Below are positions 32,603-40,953 of a stretch of 55,351 bases of DNA, one piece after another. This DNA is from Gammaproteobacteria bacterium (GTDB lineage Bacteria; Pseudomonadota; Gammaproteobacteria; Pseudomonadales; Halieaceae). The notes under the pieces are model-generated. The model saw only the letters and a program-made list of their open reading frames with translations, was not told where the DNA came from and made no database searches. The translations under genes were made by a program, and so were the position numbers. How positions within the stretch are numbered: the stretch's first letter is position 1; each line of letters opens with the position of its first letter. Location: assembly GCA_030426545.1 (NCBI GenBank), contig JAUHYL010000022.1, forward strand, positions 1 to 55,351, written 5' to 3'.

Positions 32603-33844
32603 TTAGTTACCTACACCCACAACGAAACTGACACAGGTCGTGGTGCTGCCACCGACATTAAACGTCAGCATGTTCTCGGCCTCGCTCAACTGGTAGCCAC
32701 CGGCGCGACCACTCACCTGCCGCGCGCAGTCCAGCAGCATGCGCACACCCGTCGCGCCTACCGGATGGCCCAGACCAATCAGTCCGCCACTGGGATTGAT
32801 GGGAAAATCGCCGTCCCGGGTGATGCGCCCCTCCTCTACCGCACGCCAACTCTCGCCGGGAGCCGTAAGGCCGGCGTGATCGATCGCCATGTACTCGGTC
32901 ATGGAAAAACAGTCGTGCGTTTCCAAACCATCCAGCTGCGCAACCTCCGCAAAGCCCGCACGATGCGCGGCTTCCGTCAGGCACTGATTGGCGTGGGGAA
33001 ATACCAGCGGTGCATCCTTGCTCAGCTCCAGTTTACGCTGTAGATGAATCGGCGCGGAGCGATGCCCCCAGCCCTTGATACGTGGAATATCGGACAGTGC
33101 CATGCCCTGTTTTGCCGCGTGTTCGCGCGCGGCTTTTTCGCTGGCCAGGATAACGCAGGCGGCCCCGTCTGTTATCTGGCCGCAATCCTGTTTGCGCACG
33201 CGGCCCTCAATCACCGGGTTGAGATTGTCGTCGCAGGTGAAGGCGCCCTCGGCGAACTGCCAGTCGCGCGTCTGCGCGCGCGGGTTAAGTTTCGCGTTGC
33301 CAAAGTTGATTTCTGAAATGCGATTCAGATAATCGGGTTGAATGCCGTAGCGGCGGTCGTATTCCGCAGTCAGTTGGTCGAATAGATGCGGCCACGGAAA
33401 GTCACAGTCCTCCGCCAACGCCTCGTGCCCCCACCACGCCGCCGAGCCAAGATACTCCGCACCGGTTTTGCCATCAACGTTGCGCATCAGCTCAAGGCCC
33501 AGCACACATGCGACGTCATAGTGGCCTGCTTCGATATCGCGCATCGCCGCCAGCGTCGCAACCGAACCCGAGGCACAGGCCGCCTCGTGTCTGGCGGTGG
33601 GCAGACTCGCAAGTTCCGGATACACCATGCCGAAGAACCCGCCGAGCAGACCCTGCCGAGTGAATAATTCGGCGACAAAGTTGCCCACGTGACCGACCTC
33701 TATCTGCGCCGGCTCGATACCGGCATCGTCCATAGCGTCGGTCAGCGACTCGGCAAACATGTCGTAGATTTCCAGCCCCTCCCGCGCCCAGTTACGTACG
33801 AAGTCGGTCTGGCTCCCACCAAGAATATAAATGTCCGCACTCAT
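32603..33844 (-). CDS. SCP-x-type thiolase/lipid-transfer-like protein
   Basis: This is a 413-residue protein of the thiolase superfamily, SCP-x/lipid-transfer branch. The Cys in EAACASGSVA, the HDCFSMTEY motif and GLIGLGHPVGATG are visible. Such proteins cleave beta-keto-acyl-CoA or, with a DUF35 partner, perform retro-aldol cleavage of steroid side chains. No DUF35 gene is adjacent. It overlaps the upstream acyl-CoA ligase by 4 bases (ATGA) and lies 5 bases before the next thiolase, so the three are co-transcribed. Confidence 0.9.
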   Translation of the reverse strand: MSADIYILGGSQTDFVRNWAREGLEIYDMFAESLTDAMDDAGIEPAQIEVGHVGNFVAELFTRQGLLGGFFGMVYPELASLPTARHEAACASGSVATLAAMRDIEAGHYDVACVLGLELMRNVDGKTGAEYLGSAAWWGHEALAEDCDFPWPHLFDQLTAEYDRRYGIQPDYLNRISEINFGNAKLNPRAQTRDWQFAEGAFTCDDNLNPVIEGRVRKQDCGQITDGAACVILASEKAAREHAAKQGMALSDIPRIKGWGHRSAPIHLQRKLELSKDAPLVFPHANQCLTEAAHRAGFAEVAQLDGLETHDCFSMTEYMAIDHAGLTAPGESWRAVEEGRITRDGDFPINPSGGLIGLGHPVGATGVRMLLDCARQVSGRAGGYQLSEAENMLTFNVGGSTTTCVSFVVGVGN

Positions 33845-35499
33845 GTTGTTTCCTCCATCATCCGGGCCACGCGCTGTTGTAGTTCAAAGCGCTGCACTTT
33901 TCCCAGTGGGTTGCGCGGTAGCGCGTCGAACACTTCGATGCGCTCCGGTAATTTGAATTTCGCGAAGCCCTGCTGCAACAGGTAGTCACACAGCGCAGAC
34001 AGGGTCGGAACCTCGCAGCCTGTGGCCACGACCAGACAGGCACAGATTTTTTCGCCGAGGCGCTCATCCGGATAGCTGCACACCGCGGCCTCGGAAAGCG
34101 CGGGGTGTTGTTCCAGCGCGATGTCCAACTCCGCTGGCGAGATCTTCATGCCGCCGCGGTTAATAATGTCTTTGCAGCGACCCACGATGCGGTAGTACTC
34201 GCCGGCATCGCCGCAGATCTCCACCAGATCACCGCTGCGAAAATAGCCGTCCGCGGTAAAAACCGTCGCATTATCGTGCGCATGATAGCCATCGAACACG
34301 GTCGCCCCACTGATCAGCAGTTCGCCCCGTTCACCGGTTGCATGACACGCTTCTCCCGAATCGGGATCGGCTACACGGGTGGCAATCATTCCGTCCGGCT
34401 CGGGACGTCGAAACTGCGCTGCCCTGACCGCTGCATCGGGCGCCGTTTCAGGCGTGGAGAAGAGCGCGATGCCCTCGTTAGAGCCGTAAAAATTCACCAC
34501 CTGTTTGCCGTAATCGCGTTCAAAGGTTTCGATCATCCACGGCGACAAAGGTGCCGAGCCTGAACCAATGCGGCGCAGCGCGCTGAAATCAAAGGCACGC
34601 CACGTTTCCGGCGACTTTGCCAGTTGATTGAGTAACGCAGGCGGCGCGATGGTAAAGGTGACCTGTTCCTGCTGCATCTGCTGCAGGAAGAGCGCCGGGT
34701 CCAGCGGATGATGCAGGATGATCGAGGCTCCCAGCAGCGCCGCGGGGAACAGGAAGCCACCCAGCGCCGCCATATTGACCAGCGGAAAGGGGTTTAACAG
34801 CACGTCGTCAGAACACATGCCGCCGGCAGCGATCGACGCCCGGGCAGTCGCCAGCCACATATTGTGCGAGCGCGGCACGCCTTTGGGCGTACCCGTGGTG
34901 CCGGACGTCCAGCAAATCGACAGGATGCGGTTGGCATCGTCGCTGACTTCTACAGCCGTCCGCGACGGGGCTGCCGACTCGAGCATCAACTCGCGACCAA
35001 ACACCAACACCTGTGCATTCGGAATTGCCTCTGCGGCAACGGCAGCGAGATCGGCGTCACGAAAGTTGGCCAGCGTCACCACGTACCGCGCGCCAAGTGC
35101 GTCACCCACCAGCTGCAATTCATGGCGCCCATACTGCACCGGAACCGGGGAGATGACCGCGCCAAGACTGCTCACCGCGTAATAAAGAACCAGCAGCTCC
35201 ACCACGTTGGGCAATTGCACAATAAGTGCATCGCCCTCTCCCAGGCCCGCTTCGCGCAATTGTGCGGCCAACTGGCCGCTGGCGGCGCCCAATGCCTGCC
35301 ACGTCAGTTCGCGCGGGCTGTCGCCGGTCAACGCTTTGCGATCAGCCGGGTCTTTCACCGCCAGACGCTGCGGCCGCTCCTCGACGTGGCTCGCCAACAG
35401 GCTGTGCAACGTCTCGCTGCCCCAGTGCCCGGCGGCAGTGAGCGCATCGATTCGTGCTTTGGGCGTGGTTAACATGGCAGGTTCTGGCGGTACCGCCAT
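33841..35499 (-). CDS. AMP-dependent acyl-CoA synthetase/ligase
   Basis: This 552-residue ANL-family enzyme activates a carboxylic acid to its CoA ester. The P-loop-like SICWTSGTTGTPKGVPRS, the YGSNEG motif and the C-terminal hinge RCKDIINRGGMKISPAELD are present. The final catalytic lysine region is LPRNPLGKVQR. It is the first gene of the operon with two thiolases, so its product probably enters beta-oxidation-like cleavage. An alternative start at 35475 (MLTTPK) is possible. It is divergent from the LLM gene. Confidence 0.93.
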   Translation of the reverse strand: MAVPPEPAMLTTPKARIDALTAAGHWGSETLHSLLASHVEERPQRLAVKDPADRKALTGDSPRELTWQALGAASGQLAAQLREAGLGEGDALIVQLPNVVELLVLYYAVSSLGAVISPVPVQYGRHELQLVGDALGARYVVTLANFRDADLAAVAAEAIPNAQVLVFGRELMLESAAPSRTAVEVSDDANRILSICWTSGTTGTPKGVPRSHNMWLATARASIAAGGMCSDDVLLNPFPLVNMAALGGFLFPAALLGASIILHHPLDPALFLQQMQQEQVTFTIAPPALLNQLAKSPETWRAFDFSALRRIGSGSAPLSPWMIETFERDYGKQVVNFYGSNEGIALFSTPETAPDAAVRAAQFRRPEPDGMIATRVADPDSGEACHATGERGELLISGATVFDGYHAHDNATVFTADGYFRSGDLVEICGDAGEYYRIVGRCKDIINRGGMKISPAELDIALEQHPALSEAAVCSYPDERLGEKICACLVVATGCEVPTLSALCDYLLQQGFAKFKLPERIEVFDALPRNPLGKVQRFELQQRVARMMEETT

Positions 35500-35513
35500 A
35501 GGCGGCCCGTAAC

Positions 35514-35541
35514 TTGTATAAAAAGACCTAAAGTCTATAAT
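35514..35541 (+). promoter_or_regulatory. sigma-70 promoter of LLM/HxlR operon
   Basis: TTGTAT (35514-35519) and perfect TATAAT (35536-35541) are 16 bp apart. A small dyad AGAC/GTCT (35524-35536) lies in the spacer. Because the ATG at 35540 is part of the -10 box, it cannot be the start codon; translation begins at 35573. Confidence 0.75.
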
Positions 35542-35572
35542 GCGCGCACTGCAAAGGTCCAGGCAAATTCCA

Positions 35573-36544
35573 ATGAAGCTCAGTGTGGTAACGCCCCTGT
35601 GGCAGGACAGGCCAGCGGCGGAGAATCTTCAGGTAGCGCAGCTCGCCGACGAGTTCGACTATCCCGAACTGTGGATAGGCGAAATGGCCACCTACGACGC
35701 GTTTGCCCTTGCCACCGCAGCGGGGCAATCCACCGCTAACATCGCACTGACGGTGGGCCCCCTGGCGGTATCGGTGCGCAGCCCGGCCACCATTGCCATG
35801 GGCATCGCGTCCGTGGCGAACCTCACCGGCCGTCAAACCAGTGTGGCGCTGGGCACATCCAGTGTTGTGGTGGTCGAGGAGTGGCACGGGCGCCAACGCC
35901 GGCGCAGCGCCAGACACCTGGACGAGACGGCGCAGGTGGTGCGCGGACTGCTGCAGGGCGAGAAAGTGAGCTTCGATGGAGAAATGGCGCGCTGCCGCGG
36001 CTATCGGCTGCGACTTGACGCCCCGCATTCCAGCATCGCCATTGCCGCCTTCGGCCCGGCGGCCGTCAAGGTTGCCGCGCGCAGGGCTGACCGCATGTTG
36101 CTCAACATGGTCACCCCCGATAGCCTCGCTGCGCTGCGCAGCCAGATGCTGACTGCCGTTCCTTCGAATTCAACCGCGCCCACAATATCCGTGTGGCTGC
36201 CAACCGCTGTCGACCCGGCGCGCGAAGACATCGACCAGATGAAGCGCGGCATCGTCGGCTACCTCGCCGCACCCGGCTACGGCGAGATGATGATGGCGGC
36301 GGGCTTTGCTGATCTGGTCGCGTTCGCGCGTACCCGGCCCCATCCGAAAGAACTGCTTGCCGCCATGCCCGACGAGTTGATCAGCGCGCTTGGATTGGTG
36401 GGCTCCGACTCGCAGATAGACGAACGCCTGGCCTTGTACCGCGAAGCCGGCGCCGACGAAATCTGCCTTGTGCCGGCCACCGCCAGTGATGCGGCCGGGG
36501 AGAAAACCCTGCGCGCGATGCGCGAACACGCCGGCTCTGGATGA
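35573..36544 (+). CDS. LLM-class flavin/F420-dependent oxidoreductase
   Basis: This 323-residue TIM-barrel protein resembles predicted F420-dependent oxidoreductases of the Rv3093c type. Landmarks are MKLSVVTPLWQDRPAAEN, WIGEMATYDAFALATAAG and TVGPLAVSVRSPATIAMGIAS. It belongs to a different LLM subgroup from the proteins at 9993 and 51511. The start ATG 35573 is set by the promoter at 35514-35541. The next gene, a tandem HxlR regulator, overlaps by 4 bases (ATGA), suggesting that the regulator controls this or the neighbouring catabolic operon. Confidence 0.85.
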   Translation: MKLSVVTPLWQDRPAAENLQVAQLADEFDYPELWIGEMATYDAFALATAAGQSTANIALTVGPLAVSVRSPATIAMGIASVANLTGRQTSVALGTSSVVVVEEWHGRQRRRSARHLDETAQVVRGLLQGEKVSFDGEMARCRGYRLRLDAPHSSIAIAAFGPAAVKVAARRADRMLLNMVTPDSLAALRSQMLTAVPSNSTAPTISVWLPTAVDPAREDIDQMKRGIVGYLAAPGYGEMMMAAGFADLVAFARTRPHPKELLAAMPDELISALGLVGSDSQIDERLALYREAGADEICLVPATASDAAGEKTLRAMREHAGSG

Positions 36545-37518
36545 GGCGCCCCACTGCACCCATGGCCAAGCCCGTCACCACGTTTACCACACGCGCCAGC
36601 TCCATCAACCGCGCCCTGGACCAGGTTGGCGACAAGTGGTGCCTGTTGATCCTTCAGGAAGTGTTCTGGGGGATCAACGCATTCAATGAGATGATGGAAA
36701 CGCTGGGCGTTTCGCGTGGCGTTCTCGCAGACAGGCTGAAGTGGCTGCAGTCCGTTGACTGCCTGGCCAAAGCCTCTGACGCAAGCGGGGGCAAGCGCCA
36801 GCGCTACTACCTGACGGAAAAGTCGCTGGACCTCTACCACAGCGGCTTGATGGCGATGGCCTGGGAGCATCGATTCTTTGAAACGCCAGCGCTCGATCAG
36901 GTAAGCCTGGTGCACCGGTCCTGCGGCAAGACATTCGATCCGGTGATGCGCTGCGCCGCATGCCGCGCGGACATCATCGTGTGGGACACCGACTACGCGC
37001 CCGGCCCCGGCGCGGCAAAGGATTCACGCGAGAAGAAAGTGCGCCGGCGATCGTCCATCCCGCTGGAAAACGTTCCAAGCAAACACAGCATCTATCGCAA
37101 CCTGGTGAACATTGTCGGCGAGCGCTGGACCGCGAACGTTATCGCACTGGCGTTTCACGGTCTCACCCGGTTTGACGAGTTTCACCGCGAGCTTCCGGTT
37201 GCCACCAATATTCTCGCGGACCGGCTGCGTTTTCTCACCGAGCAGGACCTATTCAGACAGGTTGAATACCAACGCAGCCCGCGTCGCCTTGAGTATCGCC
37301 TGACCGAAAAAGGTGAGGCGACCTACCCCTACTTTCTCGCGTTGCTGCAATGGGGCGACCGCTGGTGCGCACCCCCGGGGAACGAGGGCAAGCCCATGTT
37401 GTTGACGCACAAACCCTGTGCGCAACCTCTGGCGGGCGAAGTCTGTTGCGACCAGTGTGATGTTGCGCTGGATGCCCGGGCCGTGCTGTTTGAATACGGC
37501 AACTCGCCCGACACCTGA
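36541..37518 (+). CDS. Tandem HxlR-family transcriptional regulator
   Basis: This is a 325-residue protein with two HxlR winged-helix domains in one chain. The first spans about residues 20-115 (LDQVGDKWCLLILQEVFWG...GVSRGVLADRLKWL) and the second about 185-280 (VNIVGERWTANVIALAFHG...NILADRLRFL). Each is followed by a cysteine-rich tail (RSCGKTFDPVMRCAAC and CCDQCDV) that may bind a metal. HxlR proteins normally dimerise from single-domain chains; here one chain could bind as a pseudo-dimer. It overlaps the LLM gene by 4 bases. Confidence 0.9.
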   Translation: MRRPTAPMAKPVTTFTTRASSINRALDQVGDKWCLLILQEVFWGINAFNEMMETLGVSRGVLADRLKWLQSVDCLAKASDASGGKRQRYYLTEKSLDLYHSGLMAMAWEHRFFETPALDQVSLVHRSCGKTFDPVMRCAACRADIIVWDTDYAPGPGAAKDSREKKVRRRSSIPLENVPSKHSIYRNLVNIVGERWTANVIALAFHGLTRFDEFHRELPVATNILADRLRFLTEQDLFRQVEYQRSPRRLEYRLTEKGEATYPYFLALLQWGDRWCAPPGNEGKPMLLTHKPCAQPLAGEVCCDQCDVALDARAVLFEYGNSPDT

Positions 37519-37646
37519 GCCGTTCACGGCAGCACTGCCCCCCCACAAAAAAGAAAGGCTCAACAGGTCGATTTGACAAACCAGCCCGGTCTGCAATTTC
37601 GACTATGATGGGGACAACACGACCACGCGGACCAGAGGCAACCACA

Positions 37647-38228
37647 ATGAGCGAACGACAGGTTCTCAACAAGGCAAATATGGGTATAGCGGATGGCCTG
37701 CCCCTGCAGGCCAGCGACGGCGGCATTGAAGAATTGCGCGCGGACATTCAGCGCCTAATGGATATCGAGGCCATCAAACAACTCAAGCACGCCTACTTCC
37801 GCTGCGTGGATACGGCAAACGTCGAGGAACTCGCCACCCTGTTCCACGAGGACGTAAAGGTGCGTTTCAAAGGCGGCGGCTACGAATGGAACCTCGATGG
37901 CAGGGACGAGTACGTTAAAAATATCGGCGATGCCTTCAGCAAGGAGGCCATCGGCCAACACAACGCACACCATCCGGAAATACAGATTCTCAGCGAGACC
38001 GAGGCAACCGGCATCTGGTACCTGGCCGACAACATGTGGATTCTGAATCACAATGCGCTGACCACCGGCACGGCACTGTACTGGGATCGTTATCTCAAGG
38101 TTGACGGCAAATGGCTGATCAAGGACACCAATTACGAGCGCCTTTACGAGATCAACCGCCAGGTGGATGACCGTCCCTTTCTCAGTTCACACTACCTGGG
38201 CGCGCACGGCGGAGAGGCCCAGTTCTAA
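37647..38228 (+). CDS. SnoaL-like (NTF2-fold) protein
   Basis: This 193-residue protein has the NTF2/SnoaL_4 layout: DIEAIKQLKHAYFRCVDTANVEELATLFHEDV, then TALYWDRYLKVDGKWLIKDTNYERLYEI. SnoaL-like proteins are hydratases, cyclases, isomerases or ring-hydroxylating-enzyme accessory subunits acting on polyketides, steroids or aromatics. ATG 37647 is preferred because AGAGG lies about 9 bases before it; an earlier ATG (37605) gives an atypical extension. The context of Rieske, LLM and thiolase genes suggests catabolism. Confidence 0.83.
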   Translation: MSERQVLNKANMGIADGLPLQASDGGIEELRADIQRLMDIEAIKQLKHAYFRCVDTANVEELATLFHEDVKVRFKGGGYEWNLDGRDEYVKNIGDAFSKEAIGQHNAHHPEIQILSETEATGIWYLADNMWILNHNALTTGTALYWDRYLKVDGKWLIKDTNYERLYEINRQVDDRPFLSSHYLGAHGGEAQF

Positions 38229-38286
38229 CCTAGGCGTTTTCGATCGTCGGCAGGCCGGCGTTTCGTCCGTCGCGTGAAACGCCCGG

Positions 38287-39927
38287 TTATTTTCCAGCTG
38301 GTGTAGAGGATATCTGACTGGCCGGCGTCAGTTCGGCCAGGTACTCCTGCAGGCGCAATTCTGCCTCGTCACCAAACAGGATGTCGCAGGCCTCGCGCAG
38401 GCCCGGAGCATTCGCTATTTCTTCCTTGCTCACCACCTGCTCTATCTTGGAACGGCGGCGCATAAAATCTTCCAGCCTGACAATCATTTCACGCCGCGCT
38501 GCCAACTCGATTTCGCAGCGTGTGTACTCCGCGTTTTCTATCAGCAGCTGCACACACTGCTCATCTTCACGAATCCGTTCCAGCAGACCAAAGGCGGTTT
38601 CGCCGTAGCGCCGCCAGAAACGCTCCGAGAGCGGTTCGGACGAAGAAGGGTGTGTGAGGCTGTCCAGGTCCATGAGTCGCGCCTGCAGCATAAACTCGTC
38701 GCGCAACTCGTCACCGGGTTCGCCGTACCACCGGTTGTGTCTTGAAGGTACCGCAACGCCCAGGCGTTGCACCCATTGCGCCACCTCGTCACCAACATTG
38801 AGGCAATCCGTGAGCTTTCCACCGAAAATACTCAGGTGGCAGGTATCCTCGTTCACCTCAATCACGTGCTTGCGTGACAGCTGTACCCAGTCCGCCTCAC
38901 CACCTTCGCCGCTGATCGCCAGTGGTCGCACCGCGACGCGCTCGGCGATAATGTCCGACTGCGTAAACGGGGGATCGAGATCCGTCAGCGCGTTGACGTT
39001 ATCCAGTATGAACTGCCTGTCCTGGGCGGTAACGCCAACTTCGGGCTGCGCTACCTGCGTGTCGGTGGTACCGATACAGGTTTTCGGCCCCATCGGAATC
39101 ATAAAAAACAGGCGGCCGTCGCTGGCAAAAAAAGCAAGTACGCGCCGGTTGTCCGTAACGCGGTTAACGATCAGGTGTACACCCTTGGAGAACAAGTGGT
39201 GGTATTCGGTACTTTCAGCATTCACCGCGTTCAATGCATCAACATATGGGCCACAGGCGTTGACGATGACCTTCGCCCGAATATCGAAGTTGCGATCACT
39301 TTCCCTGTCATGCGCCTGCGTGACCCACACGCCCCCTTCCCTGCGACTGCCGCGGCTCTCAACGTAGTTCGCAGCGATGCAACCATAGTTCAAACTGCGG
39401 CGAATAAAGTTGAAAACAAAGCGTGCATCGTTGTCGTACAGGTAGCAGTCAGAGTATTCCAGCCCGCCGGCGGCGTTGCTGGTGTCGATGATAGGCTCTG
39501 CGTTTTCTATCGAACGAGCGGGAAAGTAACGCGGCGCGCGCGTTACACAGCGGCCCATGAACCAGTAGAGCACCGCACCAAGGTAGACAAGGAACGGCCA
39601 CACGCGAAAGCCGCGCTGTATCGTCGTCAGGAAGCGCACTTCCTTTACGGTGGAAGGATAGGCGCGCATCAGCTTGTTGCGCGATCGGCAGAGTTTGTTC
39701 ACCAGCCACAGCTCGCCACTTTCCAGGTATTTGATTCCACCCCATGCAAGATTCGATGAGTTGGAACTGACGCCGCCGGCAAAATCGCCCTTGTCGATCA
39801 GCGCGACGCTGACACCGCGCCCGGCCAGGGACGCCGCCGAGACAGCGCCATTAATGCCGCCACCGACAATCAGAACATCAAAGGTCTGCTCTGACAGTTT
39901 CTCTACGTTGCTCTGTCTAAGACTCAT
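38287..39927 (-). CDS. glpD: FAD-dependent glycerol-3-phosphate dehydrogenase
   Basis: This is a 546-residue flavoprotein of the GlpD/GlpA family. The FAD motif is VLIVGGGINGAVSAASLAGRG (about residues 19-39), followed by GDFAGGVSSNSSNLAWGGIKYLE and a C-terminal DUF-type helical domain. It oxidises sn-glycerol-3-phosphate to dihydroxyacetone phosphate at the membrane and feeds electrons to quinone. The N-terminal serine run differs from the usual 'ASATSSASTKLIHGGLRYLE' but the layout is preserved. Its start overlaps the upstream LysR gene by 4 bases, an unusual pairing. Confidence 0.9.
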   Translation of the reverse strand: MSLRQSNVEKLSEQTFDVLIVGGGINGAVSAASLAGRGVSVALIDKGDFAGGVSSNSSNLAWGGIKYLESGELWLVNKLCRSRNKLMRAYPSTVKEVRFLTTIQRGFRVWPFLVYLGAVLYWFMGRCVTRAPRYFPARSIENAEPIIDTSNAAGGLEYSDCYLYDNDARFVFNFIRRSLNYGCIAANYVESRGSRREGGVWVTQAHDRESDRNFDIRAKVIVNACGPYVDALNAVNAESTEYHHLFSKGVHLIVNRVTDNRRVLAFFASDGRLFFMIPMGPKTCIGTTDTQVAQPEVGVTAQDRQFILDNVNALTDLDPPFTQSDIIAERVAVRPLAISGEGGEADWVQLSRKHVIEVNEDTCHLSIFGGKLTDCLNVGDEVAQWVQRLGVAVPSRHNRWYGEPGDELRDEFMLQARLMDLDSLTHPSSSEPLSERFWRRYGETAFGLLERIREDEQCVQLLIENAEYTRCEIELAARREMIVRLEDFMRRRSKIEQVVSKEEIANAPGLREACDILFGDEAELRLQEYLAELTPASQISSTPAGK

Positions 39928-40850
39928 GTCGCCGTACTTCCATTGTTCGCTTTCTCGTCCTGCTCAATATTCCAGTAACGGCGGCACAACGCGATAAAGC
40001 TCTGCGCGCTGTCACCCAACAGCCGGCCTGTCCGGTAATACAGTCCAACTTCTTTATCGATGGTGCCAAAAGAGACATCGTCCATGATACGAAACTTCCT
40101 GCAGGTGGGATGCTCCTGCAGCAGCTTGCGATCGATGAAGGTCACACCCATGCCCTCATCTACCATGTGAATGCGCAGCGACAGACTGCTCACTTCCCAC
40201 ACGGTACTGAACTGGTCACGCAGGCGCTGGATGGACGGGCGCAGTTCAGGATTATCCAGTGCCGAAGTGATCAGCGGCGTCAGCTTGAGCGCACCCTCGT
40301 CGCCCTCGATCATCTCACGGTAACGCGGATGCCTGGGACTCACTACCAGGTGGCGGGAATCGCGGTACAGCGGCACCGTACCGAAAGCACCCATGTCCTT
40401 CTGGAACGGCCCCAGACCCAACTCCACCTGGCCTGACAGCACCGCGGAGATGATGCTGCGCGCCGGCAACTCGGACACCTTCATGCGCGTGTGCGGGTTC
40501 TCATGGTAATAGTTGCTGATCAGCTCCGGCGCATAGAAGCGATTGATCGAAGCACTGAGAGCCAGGTTGAGCGTCTCGCGCTTACCCTGCTTGAGCTGCG
40601 CGATATCCTCCAGGGTCTGCTGCTCTTCACGCAGCACGTCCACCGCGTGCTCGAAAAGGCGCCGTCCGATCTCCGTGAGTTGCAGATCTTTGCCGCGCTG
40701 CACCAGCGGTGCGTCCAGCTTGGTTTCCAGCCCGGCCACTGCCTGGCTGACCGCAGATTGACTGATATGCAGTGCCTCGGCCGCACGCTTGAAGCCGCCT
40801 TCTTCTATCACCGCACGAAACGCACGTAACTCACTGTTTTCAAAGCGCAT
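39924..40850 (-). CDS. LysR-family transcriptional regulator
   Basis: This 308-residue protein has an N-terminal helix-turn-helix (RAAEALHISQSAVSQAVAGLETKL, about residues 19-42) and a two-lobe effector-binding domain. It is divergent from the citrate-synthase-like gene and overlaps glpD by 4 bases. Two LysR-type palindromes (ATTAR-N5-CTAAT) in the divergent gap, one touching its own start codon, suggest that it activates the synthase and represses itself. The co-inducer is unknown. Confidence 0.95.
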   Translation of the reverse strand: MRFENSELRAFRAVIEEGGFKRAAEALHISQSAVSQAVAGLETKLDAPLVQRGKDLQLTEIGRRLFEHAVDVLREEQQTLEDIAQLKQGKRETLNLALSASINRFYAPELISNYYHENPHTRMKVSELPARSIISAVLSGQVELGLGPFQKDMGAFGTVPLYRDSRHLVVSPRHPRYREMIEGDEGALKLTPLITSALDNPELRPSIQRLRDQFSTVWEVSSLSLRIHMVDEGMGVTFIDRKLLQEHPTCRKFRIMDDVSFGTIDKEVGLYYRTGRLLGDSAQSFIALCRRYWNIEQDEKANNGSTAT

Positions 40851-40913
40851 ATTAGTTTCTCTAATAGATCAATAAGTATAATTAACTCTGCTAATCGTTT
40901 TCGAGTGTATACT
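40851..40913. promoter_or_regulatory. Divergent control region with two LysR boxes
   Basis: ATTAGTTTCTCTAAT (40851-40865) and ATTAACTCTGCTAAT (40881-40895) share the ATTAR-N5-CTAAT T-N11-A form and start exactly 30 bp apart, about three helical turns. The second overlaps the -35 region of a promoter whose -10 is TATACT (40908-40913), reading toward the citrate-synthase-like gene. A minus-strand -10 TATACT (40875-40880) between the boxes could serve the LysR gene. Confidence 0.68.
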
Positions 40914-40953
40914 GTGAAAAATTACCAATTAGACGCTTGGGGGAGGCTTCGCC

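Noticed and set aside
35540-35572. Upstream ATG of the LLM gene
   Set aside because: The ATG overlaps the TATAAT -10 box, so it cannot be in the mRNA; 35573 is used instead.
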